The translations under genes and the position numbers were made by a program. A stretch of DNA of 5,281 nt. Origin: Clostridiales bacterium. Its GTDB lineage: Bacteria; Bacillota; Clostridia; Oscillospirales; Acutalibacteraceae. The notes under the pieces are model-generated. The model searched no databases and was not told where the DNA came from. It saw only the letters and a list, made by a program, of their open reading frames with translations. The stretch covers positions 1 to 5,281 of the forward strand of contig DXVY01000140.1 in assembly GCA_019417145.1 (NCBI GenBank), written 5' to 3'. Below are positions 1-5,222 of the stretch, piece after piece. Position 1 is the stretch's first letter; each line of letters starts with the position of its first letter.

Positions 1-169
1 ATCCACCCCCACGCAGGAGAATCCCACCGACCCCACCCAGCCCACCGAGCCGGACAATGTGACCACCGGTGAGTCCTCCCGTATCGTGTGGTTCGGCGCG
101 CTCGCGGCCGCGGCCTTGGCGGCGGCTCTGCTGACGGTGTACAAAAAAGCGGCCCAAGGGCAATCCTGA
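1..169 (+). CDS. C-terminal end of a surface-anchored protein (5' end outside window)
   Basis: The reading frame is open from base 2 to a TGA at 167-169 and gives 55 residues. It starts with a Pro/Thr/Glu-rich stretch with repeated P-T motifs (PTDPTQPTEP), typical of a cell-wall-spanning linker. A VTTGESS motif follows, then a membrane helix of about 20 residues rich in Ala and Leu, and a short tail starting YKK. Linker, TTG motif, helix and positive tail together form the sorting-signal layout of Gram-positive surface proteins; the motif is not canonical LPXTG, so sortase processing is an inference and a plain membrane anchor is the alternative. The catalytic or binding part lies upstream and cannot be identified. 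The stop is 82 bp before the next gene on the same strand, with no convincing terminator between, so co-transcription is likely. Confidence 0.85.
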   Translation, partial: STPTQENPTDPTQPTEPDNVTTGESSRIVWFGALAAAALAAALLTVYKKAAQGQS

Positions 170-236
170 ACGACGCGTAAGCCCGGCCTGCCTTAACAGG
201 AGAGGCGAGAGGGCCCGGCGGATAAGTCCTCTGTAT

Positions 237-243
237 AAAGGAG
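237..243 (+). promoter_or_regulatory. Ribosome binding site for the CBM9-like protein
   Basis: AAAGGAG lies 8 bases before the ATG at 252, a good Shine-Dalgarno match at normal spacing. It supports that ATG, which also places a clean signal peptide at the N-terminus. No convincing -35/-10 pair was seen in 170-236. Confidence 0.85.
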
Positions 244-251
244 AGCAGCAT

Positions 252-1346
252 ATGAAAAAATGGAGTATCGTATTGGCCGCGGCCATGGCCCTTTCTCTCG
301 CCTGCCCTATGGGGAGCCTGGCGGACGACAACCCTAAGGCCCAGTATGGCACGCCGGTTATCGACGGTAAAATTGACGCCATCTGGAACACCACCGATAA
401 AATCTCCGTCATCTGGGCCGGCGATGAGACGGCAACCCGCTATAACGCCGCGGATAAGCCGCTGAAGGATTCCTATGCCAGGGTCATGTGGGATGAAAAC
501 AACCTGTATTTCCTGGTATACGCCGCCACCGACAAGACGCCCAGCGATCCGGCGGACGCCCCCTCCTCTGTGGTGCGCTTTATGACGGAGCAGGTGACCC
601 TCTTTGTTTCGGAGACGGCGGACGACCTGGGCAGGTATTATGACAACAGCGGCAACTGGCAGCTGCTGGTGAACCCCTATGAGCGCAACAGCAAACCGTC
701 CACCGGCGCCTTGACCTCCAACAAGACGAATATCAAAACCGCAACCGCCAGCTGCGTGCGCAATGCCAGCGACTATCTCTGCGAAATCAGCATTCCCTGG
801 TCGGAAAAGGGCAATCACAAGGCCGGCGACTGGCTGGGCTTCAACTTTGGTATCAATGACGATATGGACGAAAACGGGGCCCGCGATTATTATGTGTCCT
901 GGGCCAACCCCTCCTATCAGCGATATTGGGAAGCGCCCGACCTGCCGATAGTGGAGCTGGCGGGCAACGCCCCCGCCAAGCCCACGACTAAACCGAACAC
1001 GAATGCGACTACAAAAGCCCCCGACACCCCGGCTAAAACCACGGCCGCCTCTCAGGCGGAGGCCTCCTCCGAGCCGGAGGACGTTTCTTCGGAGGCACCG
1101 GTCTCTTCCGATGCTTCGGACGCGGCCGAGCCGGAGTCCAGCGTTCCCACCCAATCCAGCGAAAGCGCCAGCAAGCCGGATACCACCTCCAACAGCAGTG
1201 ACACACCCACGAATATCGATGAACAGGGGGGCTTCAGCCCGCTGTGGATTGTGCTGATTGTGGCAGGGGTACTGGTCATTGCCGGAGGAGTTGTCTTCAT
1301 CCTGTTTAAGAAAAAGGTTGGTCCCTTTGCGGGAAATCGGTCTTAA
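252..1346 (+). CDS. Secreted, membrane-anchored protein with a CBM9-like carbohydrate-binding module
   Basis: This 364-residue protein is predicted to be exported and held at the outer face of the membrane. Residues 1-24 form a signal peptide (MKK, hydrophobic core, S-L-A before D25). Residues 33-237 resemble the CBM9/DOMON-like fold found in xylanases and other glycan-binding proteins: PVIDGKIDAIW at 35-45, ARVMWDENNLYFLVYAATD at 76-94, YLCEISIPW at 175-183, and a Gly/Asp/Asn-rich end with aromatics (AGDWLGFNFG at 191-200, YVSWANP at 214-220). Residues 238-327 are a low-complexity Pro/Thr/Ser/Glu linker; 329-352 form a membrane helix, followed by KKK. No catalytic domain is visible, so the protein probably binds a sugar polymer or substrate at the cell surface; the ligand is unknown. 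Cys18 is in a poor lipobox context, so a lipoprotein is less likely. It sits between two other anchored surface proteins on the same strand. Confidence 0.93.
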   Translation: MKKWSIVLAAAMALSLACPMGSLADDNPKAQYGTPVIDGKIDAIWNTTDKISVIWAGDETATRYNAADKPLKDSYARVMWDENNLYFLVYAATDKTPSDPADAPSSVVRFMTEQVTLFVSETADDLGRYYDNSGNWQLLVNPYERNSKPSTGALTSNKTNIKTATASCVRNASDYLCEISIPWSEKGNHKAGDWLGFNFGINDDMDENGARDYYVSWANPSYQRYWEAPDLPIVELAGNAPAKPTTKPNTNATTKAPDTPAKTTAASQAEASSEPEDVSSEAPVSSDASDAAEPESSVPTQSSESASKPDTTSNSSDTPTNIDEQGGFSPLWIVLIVAGVLVIAGGVVFILFKKKVGPFAGNRS

Positions 1347-1414
1347 AAGGCGCATGAGGACATTTCGCAGCAGCCTTTATACGTGATGGGACTTTTTACC
1401 AGAGCCCACAAAAC

Positions 1415-1442
1415 CGGGACGGCGGCGTCAGCCGCCGTCCCG
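1415..1442. repeat. Perfect 12-bp GC-rich hairpin between two surface-protein genes
   Basis: CGGGACGGCGGC at 1415-1426 and its exact reverse complement at 1431-1442 flank a 4-base loop, GTCA. The 10-bp palindrome ACAGGCCTGT follows directly at 1443-1452. The plus strand has no T-run after the stem, so this is not a standard intrinsic terminator for the upstream gene. On the minus strand the stem is followed only by a short GGTTTTG. It could stabilise or process the mRNA, or act as a partial terminator, between 252-1346 and 1516-3321. A second, weak stem (AAAGGC 1346-1351 with GCCTTT 1373-1378) occurs earlier in the same 169-bp spacer. Confidence 0.8.
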
Positions 1443-1500
1443 ACAGGCCTGTATGGAAAGAAAATCCGCAAGCATACGCGAAATTTTGAAAAGCATAAGC

Positions 1501-1508
1501 AGGGAGGT
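1501..1508 (+). promoter_or_regulatory. Ribosome binding site that selects the TTG start at 1516
   Basis: AGGGAGGT lies 7 bases before TTG 1516-1518. The first in-frame ATG is codon 47, well inside the mature protein and beyond the signal peptide, so the TTG is the only start that gives both a ribosome binding site and an export signal. Confidence 0.85.
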
Positions 1509-1515
1509 CTGAGAC

Positions 1516-3321
1516 TTGAAAGTCAGGCAAAAAATTTTGGCGGCTATATCCAGCCTTTTGCTGGCGGCGTCCGCTTGCGTTCCGTTCTCCGCTTCTGCGG
1601 ACAGCGTTCTCTTGAGTACGGACAAGGCGGCCTATACCGAGGGCGAGGCCATTATGATAACAGCGGCCGGGACGGGCAATGACTGGGTAGGCATATATAA
1701 AAACGGCGAGACGCCCGGCGCAGCGATACAATCCATCCGGTGGTACTACGTGGCCAAAGACGGCAACACATCCGGGAAAGCCAAAAATATTTTTGAATCC
1801 GAATATACCGTCCGTCAGGATTTGAAGAATCTTCCCGCCGGGGAATACACCATTTTTTTATGTGAAAACGACGGGTATACGGTGTTGGCGCAGACGGGCA
1901 TCACCATTAACGAGAAGAACACGGCTCTTGTGGCGCCAGCCTCCGCCGTCTATGAGCGGAACAACCGCTTCACCGGTTCGGCCGACGGCAAGCTGACCAT
2001 CACGGCCAGCAAGGACGCGATCCCGGATTCCTATGCGGCTTTCTGGGGGAATGCGCAGGGGAAGCTGGCGGACTATACCTCGTTTCCCCTGATTAAGGCC
2101 GCCGGAGAGGTCACCACGTATACGATGGTGGCCAACACCCTGATCCCCAACGGCGCCGATCGGATTCTGGTGTACGCCGCGCGGGGCAAACGGCTCTCGG
2201 AAACCTATGCCACCGCCATGCTGCCGAAAGGCTGCAACGAGTATGATTTCGGCAAACCGCTATATGAGTTTCAGGTATTCAGCGACATCCATCTGAGCGA
2301 TAACCCCGCCACGGCGGCTATCCACAACGAGCATTTCACCAGTGCGCTCAAACAGGTTAAGCAGCTGTCCCCGAACAGCAAAGGTATCATGATCAACGGG
2401 GATATCGCGGACAACGGTACGGTAAGGCAATACGAGCTTTATCAGGATCTGGTCGAAAAGGCCGGCTTTGATCTATCGCAGGTGCGCTGCGCCATCGGCA
2501 ACCATGATTTTTATGGGCCGGGCAATGATAAGCAGAAGCTGTTAACCTTCCTGGAATACACCAATCCAGATTCCAAAACGATTTATTTTGACGAGTGGAT
2601 CGACGGCGCCCACTTCATTTTCCTGGGCAGCGAGATGGGCGGAAACGGCTTGTATGCCTATCTGTCGGATGAGCAGCTGAACTGGTTCCGGGAAAAGCTG
2701 GCGGAAAAGCGGGATGAAAACCGGCCGATCTATGTGTTCCTGCACCAGGGACTTATCGATACGGTGGCGGGCACCTACGAATATCAGGGATGGCACGGTA
2801 TTGACCGGGCGGAGGAATTTGCCGCGATCCTCAAGGACTATCCCGAGGTCATCCTGTTTAGCGGCCACAGCCATTGGGAAATGAATTCCGCTTCCAACAT
2901 GAAAGAGCGGGACGAGAATTTGCCGACGATTTTCAATACGGCCTCCGTGGCCTATCTGTGGAGTGACGCGCAGGCCACCATCGAGGGTGCGCAGGGATAT
3001 TTTGTCAAGGTGTACAAGGATAAGGTGCTGGTTCTTGGCCGGGACTTCGACAACGAGCAGTGGCTGGCCTCGGCACAGTACCTGGTGCAGTATGGCTCGG
3101 AGTCCCCTGTGGAGCCGGAAAAGCCGGATTCCAGCGTCTCTCCGGAACCCCAGCCCACGACGCCAACCACCGGACAGACGAATACCGCTTCCGATGCCGC
3201 CTCTCCCACCACCGGCGATTCGGGCCTCCTGTATGTAATGGCTATCGTGGCAGCCGGGCTTGCGAGTGCAGGGCTCTATTTCCTTCACAAAACCAATAAG
3301 ACATCCGTCACGTCTGAATAA
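1516..3321 (+). CDS. Exported calcineurin-like metallophosphoesterase with sortase-like C-terminal anchor
   Basis: This 601-residue protein is predicted to be a two-metal phosphoesterase acting outside the cell. Residues 1-28 are a signal peptide (A-S-A before D29). Residues 31-133 form a beta-rich, Ig-like domain (TDKAAYTEGEAIMIT, then DWVGIYKNGETPG at 56-68), and 136-238 look like a second beta domain. The catalytic domain spans about 248-515 and keeps all metallophosphatase motifs: D257-x-H259 in FSDIHL, G295-D296 in INGDIAD, G328-N329-H330-D331, H410 in VFLHQ, and G450-H451-S452-H453. These residues normally bind the Fe/Zn/Mn pair, so activity is expected. Residues 527-567 are a Pro/Thr linker ending in SPTTGD (563-568); 571-590 form a membrane helix, followed by HKTNK. 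The substrate (nucleotide, phosphomonoester or diester) cannot be told from sequence; some relatives are purple-acid-phosphatase-like or cyclic-nucleotide esterases. It is the last gene before a strong terminator. Confidence 0.95.
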   Translation: MKVRQKILAAISSLLLAASACVPFSASADSVLLSTDKAAYTEGEAIMITAAGTGNDWVGIYKNGETPGAAIQSIRWYYVAKDGNTSGKAKNIFESEYTVRQDLKNLPAGEYTIFLCENDGYTVLAQTGITINEKNTALVAPASAVYERNNRFTGSADGKLTITASKDAIPDSYAAFWGNAQGKLADYTSFPLIKAAGEVTTYTMVANTLIPNGADRILVYAARGKRLSETYATAMLPKGCNEYDFGKPLYEFQVFSDIHLSDNPATAAIHNEHFTSALKQVKQLSPNSKGIMINGDIADNGTVRQYELYQDLVEKAGFDLSQVRCAIGNHDFYGPGNDKQKLLTFLEYTNPDSKTIYFDEWIDGAHFIFLGSEMGGNGLYAYLSDEQLNWFREKLAEKRDENRPIYVFLHQGLIDTVAGTYEYQGWHGIDRAEEFAAILKDYPEVILFSGHSHWEMNSASNMKERDENLPTIFNTASVAYLWSDAQATIEGAQGYFVKVYKDKVLVLGRDFDNEQWLASAQYLVQYGSESPVEPEKPDSSVSPEPQPTTPTTGQTNTASDAASPTTGDSGLLYVMAIVAAGLASAGLYFLHKTNKTSVTSE

Positions 3322-3419
3322 GCCAAATCTGTGAGGATAGGGTTCCTTTCCAGACACCTAAACCCATTGCCTAATGATTATCGTCTGCTATGCTCCAACC
3401 CGGTAGGGCAGGCAGCAAA

Positions 3420-3460
3420 AAAGCCCAGAGGTATAAAGACCTCTGGGCTTTGGTTTTCTT
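3420..3460. terminator. Strong bidirectional intrinsic terminator
   Basis: AAAGCCCAGAGGT at 3420-3432 and ACCTCTGGGCTTT at 3439-3451 form a perfect 13-bp stem with a 6-base loop (ATAAAG). On the plus strand GGTTTTCTT follows; on the minus strand the A-run 3417-3422 gives six Ts after the stem. It ends the surface-protein transcript about 100 bases after the phosphoesterase stop and insulates the regulator gene. The spacer before it (3322-3419) shows no gene. Confidence 0.92.
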
Positions 3461-3531
3461 AGGATGTTACTGGCCGGCGCTAACCGTGAAACACCTATTC
3501 GTCATTGTGCTTCGGATATCTCTGTAAAATT

Positions 3532-3551
3532 CTATTTGCTATATCAAATAG
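3532..3551. promoter_or_regulatory. AraR-type operator palindrome over the -35 box
   Basis: CTATTTG at 3532-3538 and CAAATAG at 3545-3551 are exact reverse complements six bases apart. The core ATTTG-N6-CAAAT has the arm sequence and spacing of the Bacillus subtilis AraR operator (consensus recalled as ATTTGTACGTACAAAT). Because it covers the -35 hexamer of the promoter for an AraR-type regulator, autorepression is the natural inference. Confidence 0.7.
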
Positions 3552-3564
3552 GCTGTGGTATACT
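3536..3564 (+). promoter_or_regulatory. Sigma-A-type promoter of the regulator gene
   Basis: TTGCTA (3536-3541) and TATACT (3559-3564) match -35 and -10 boxes with an ideal 17-bp spacer. TGG directly before the -10 gives an extended -10 element. Transcription should start near 3571, about 25 bases before the ATG at 3596. The -35 box lies inside the operator-like palindrome at 3532-3551. Confidence 0.8.
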
Positions 3565-3566
3565 GT

Positions 3567-3579
3567 ATATAGCAAATAG
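3567..3579. promoter_or_regulatory. Second operator element (half-site) at the transcription start
   Basis: ATATAGCAAATAG at 3567-3579 is the exact reverse complement of 3532-3544, so a 13-bp inverted repeat with a 22-bp spacer brackets the promoter. It includes a third copy of the heptamer CAAATAG (3573-3579). The partner arm of a full second palindrome (3560-3566) matches at only 3 of 7 positions, so this is a half-site or weak operator, possibly bound cooperatively with the 3532-3551 site. Confidence 0.55.
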
Positions 3580-3583
3580 TACC

Positions 3584-3589
3584 GGAGGG
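3584..3589 (+). promoter_or_regulatory. Ribosome binding site fixing the regulator start at 3596
   Basis: GGAGGG lies 6 bases before ATG 3596. The frame is open back to an ATG at 3464, but that start sits right after the terminator, upstream of the promoter, and would add 44 residues unlike the GntR family. The 3596 start places the first helix of the winged-helix domain at the N-terminus as in homologues. Confidence 0.88.
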
Positions 3590-3595
3590 ATTACC

Positions 3596-4750
3596 ATGGA
3601 GACATCCTACGAGCCTCTATATCAAAAAATTTATAACGATATCCGGGAAAAAATTAAAAGCGGCGCATTGCCTTTGGGCACGAAAGTCCCCACGGAATTC
3701 GAATTGATGGAGCAGTATTCCGTGAGCCGTATCACCACGGCCCGCGCCTTGAAAGAGCTGGCTAACGACGGGTACATACAACGCACGAGAAAAAACGGCT
3801 CTACCGTAATCGCCACCGACGGGGAATCGCCGGCTCCTCCGGAAGAGCGCCCCCGGGAGGCAGTGGCCCCCTCGGCGGTCTATGAACACATTCCGCTTTT
3901 GATGCCTTTTTCCGCCTCGCAATTTGACATACTCAGCAGTATTCAGCGGGAAGCGCAGAACAGCCATTACCTCATCACTCTGTTCAATTCGGAAAAGCGG
4001 CTGGACAGGGAAAGAGAAATTCTCGATCAAATTTCCCGCATGAACATCGGCGGGCTTATCTGCCTGCCCATTGAGAGTTACCAGAACCTGTCGCTGTACA
4101 CCAAGCTGCAGGCACAGAAGATCCCCATTGTGTTTATGGACCGGCAGCTGCCCTATATTGATATCCCCTATGTCAGCACAAACAACTACGACGCCATGTA
4201 CAATCTGACTCAGTGGCTGATCAATCAAGGGCATAAGCGTATCGCCTTTTACTGCCACGATCTCAACACGCACAACGAGTTGTTACGTTTCAAAGGCTAT
4301 ATCGCCGCTCTGACGGATAATGGGATTCAGCTCAACAGCCAGTATGTCGCGGAACTGAAGAAAAACGACGTGGAGGATATCATGCTGCGGGAAAATAACC
4401 CGGACGCTGCCCACCGCGTCAATCAATATCTGAAAGATATCATGGCCCTGGAAGCGCCGCCCACCGCGCTTATCTGCGCGTTCGACCTGTTGGCTTCCTA
4501 TGTGGAGCAGCAGGCCAATCTGCTGAAGATTTCCATTCCCGACGATTTATCGCTGACCGGCTTTGATAACAGCTCCTTGTGCAGCCATCTGGAGATCCCT
4601 CTGACCAGTGTGGCCCAGAACTATGAAGCCATTGGCAAAAAAGTCATCGAACTGATGAACGCCCTGCGCAGCGGACAGCCGGTCCAATCGGAATACCTGA
4701 TGAGTTCCTCTATTGTAGAGCGGGCCTCCGTACGAAAATTGTCCCAATAA
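3596..4750 (+). CDS. AraR-type GntR-LacI family transcriptional repressor
   Basis: This 384-residue cytoplasmic regulator joins a GntR winged-helix DNA-binding domain to a LacI/periplasmic-binding-protein-like sugar-sensing domain, the architecture of Bacillus AraR and of similar length. Residues 7-75 are the winged helix (PLYQKIYNDIREKI, PTEFELMEQYSVSR at 32-45, then ARALKELANDGYIQR at 49-63). A Pro/Glu-rich linker spans about 76-96. The effector domain, about 97-378, shows typical LacI signatures: VFMDRQLP at 179-186, VSTNNYDA at 193-200, GHKRIAFYC at 212-220, IPDDLSLTGFDNS at 314-326, and PLTSVAQNYEAIGKKVIELM near 335-354. Relatives bind an operator in the absence of a sugar and release it when the sugar binds. 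The ligand here is unknown; arabinose or another plant-glycan sugar is a guess from family. Its own promoter carries an AraR-like palindrome, which suggests autorepression. A terminator separates it from the surface genes upstream. Confidence 0.94.
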   Translation: METSYEPLYQKIYNDIREKIKSGALPLGTKVPTEFELMEQYSVSRITTARALKELANDGYIQRTRKNGSTVIATDGESPAPPEERPREAVAPSAVYEHIPLLMPFSASQFDILSSIQREAQNSHYLITLFNSEKRLDREREILDQISRMNIGGLICLPIESYQNLSLYTKLQAQKIPIVFMDRQLPYIDIPYVSTNNYDAMYNLTQWLINQGHKRIAFYCHDLNTHNELLRFKGYIAALTDNGIQLNSQYVAELKKNDVEDIMLRENNPDAAHRVNQYLKDIMALEAPPTALICAFDLLASYVEQQANLLKISIPDDLSLTGFDNSSLCSHLEIPLTSVAQNYEAIGKKVIELMNALRSGQPVQSEYLMSSSIVERASVRKLSQ

Positions 4751-4754
4751 AGTC

Positions 4755-4791
4755 AAGAGCACTCGTGAAACGGGTGTCCAGCCCGTCTCTT
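4755..4791 (+). terminator. Weak hairpin after the regulator gene
   Basis: ACGGG (4770-4774) pairs with CCCGT (4782-4786) around a 7-base loop, and AAGAG (4755-4759) can pair with CTCTT (4787-4791) across a 10-base bulge. The hairpin begins just after the stop but has only CTCTTAATCT behind it, a poor T-run. A weak or partial terminator at best; the stronger candidate is at 4984-5053. Confidence 0.25.
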
Positions 4792-4983
4792 AATCTAGTG
4801 TTGTATGAGGCCGCGGCTGGATCGGTACGCTTACATCCACGCTTAACATCCGATTTTATACACTCATCCTGTAAGCATTCGTACAGCGAGTCTGGAAGCG
4901 CAGGCTCCAGTACGCACGAAACATTGTTCCCCATTATTCAAAATTCTCCCTGCGTGATAAGCTTTCTTTGTCTATCTGGGCAT
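4792..4983. other. Intergenic stretch without a supported gene
   Basis: No reading frame here has a ribosome binding site and coding character good enough to call. Small structures are present: a tandem 12-bp near-repeat GCTTACATCCAC / GCTTAACATCCG at 4829-4852, and an interrupted inverted repeat (GTACGCTTACA at 4825-4835 against TGTAAG 4870-4875 plus CGTAC 4880-4884). A minus-strand open frame at 4710-4934 (ATG at 4934-4932) overlaps the regulator's 3' end and is considered doubtful. Confidence 0.6.
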
Positions 4984-5053
4984 GACCTCCTTTGGTTTCT
5001 GGTGCGGTGGCGTTACCCGCTTCCATTTTACCAAAGGAGGTCTTTCTTTTTCT
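4984..5053 (+). terminator. Long-arm inverted repeat with T-rich tail: terminator or IS right-end structure
   Basis: GACCTCCTTTGGT at 4984-4996 and ACCAAAGGAGGTC at 5030-5042 form a perfect 13-bp stem around a 33-base loop; the loop can add an inner stem GCGG (5004-5007) with CCGC (5017-5020). On the plus strand TTTCTTTTTCT follows at 5043-5053, so it could terminate transcription from the regulator before it meets the transposase gene. It may instead belong to the 3' end of the IS200-type element, whose boundary cannot be fixed here. Confidence 0.5.
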
Positions 5054-5079
5054 AATCGATGCTTTCGCTTTTTCTTACC

Positions 5080-5222
5080 CCACCGGCCATGCCGGTGGTT
5101 GTCGCTCTAAGTCAAGACCACGCCCAAAGGACGTGGCATGGATGATGGCCCTAAAAGGGCATAATACCAGCAGCGCCTAAAGGCGCGTCATGAGTAACGC
5201 CAACCGCACCTTAGCGTTACTC
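5080..5222 (-). repeat. Series of five hairpins downstream of tnpA
   Basis: Five stems follow one another in 143 bases after the transposase stop, listed in minus-strand order: GAGTAACGC/GCGTTACTC (5192-5200 with 5214-5222, 9 bp, 13-base loop, starting at the last base of the stop codon); GCGCC/GGCGC (5173-5186); GCCCT/AGGGC (5148-5160); CCACG-based stem (5118-5136); and CCACCGGC/GCCGGTGG (5080-5098, 8 bp, 3-base loop). Three have A-rich (plus) or T-rich (minus) tiny loops. In the 5118-5136 stem one pair is a C-A mismatch on the plus strand but a U-G wobble on the minus strand, which favours a minus-strand structure. Subterminal hairpins are the hallmark of IS200/IS605 ends, recognised by TnpA as single-stranded DNA; a structured RNA is also possible. 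Confidence 0.75.

Noticed and set aside
252..330. Lipobox at Cys18 of the CBM9-like protein
   Set aside because: The sequence before the cysteine (L-S-L-A-C) lacks the usual Leu at -3, and a good signal peptidase I site (S-L-A before D25) follows.
1383..1682. 99-codon plus-strand frame across the hairpin into the phosphoesterase start
   Set aside because: It has no ribosome binding site, reads through the GC hairpin, and its second half is out of frame with the phosphoesterase signal peptide.
2542..3357. 271-codon minus-strand open frame
   Set aside because: It lies antisense to the phosphoesterase, whose domain content and motifs are clear; the antisense protein is Arg/Gly/His-rich without recognisable domains, as expected from a shadow frame.
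3322..3419. Possible small RNA or riboswitch before the terminator
   Set aside because: Only weak pairings (such as GGGTT with AACCC) are visible, and no known RNA class signature was recognised; it reads as a 3' untranslated region.
3464..3595. Upstream ATG at 3464 giving a 44-residue N-terminal extension of the regulator
   Set aside because: The extension covers the promoter and operator, lies beside the terminator, lacks a ribosome binding site and does not resemble a GntR N-terminus. ATG 3596 has GGAGGG at proper spacing.
3617..4273. 218-codon minus-strand open frame
   Set aside because: It lies antisense to the clear GntR-LacI regulator and has no domain features.
4765..5055. 96-codon plus-strand frame starting at GTG after the regulator
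   Set aside because: It has no ribosome binding site, runs through the inverted repeat and T-rich run, and has no recognisable domain.
5118..5186. CRISPR-like array suggested by regularly spaced short palindromes
   Set aside because: The stems differ in sequence and length and spacers are short and irregular; this is a hairpin series, not a direct-repeat array.
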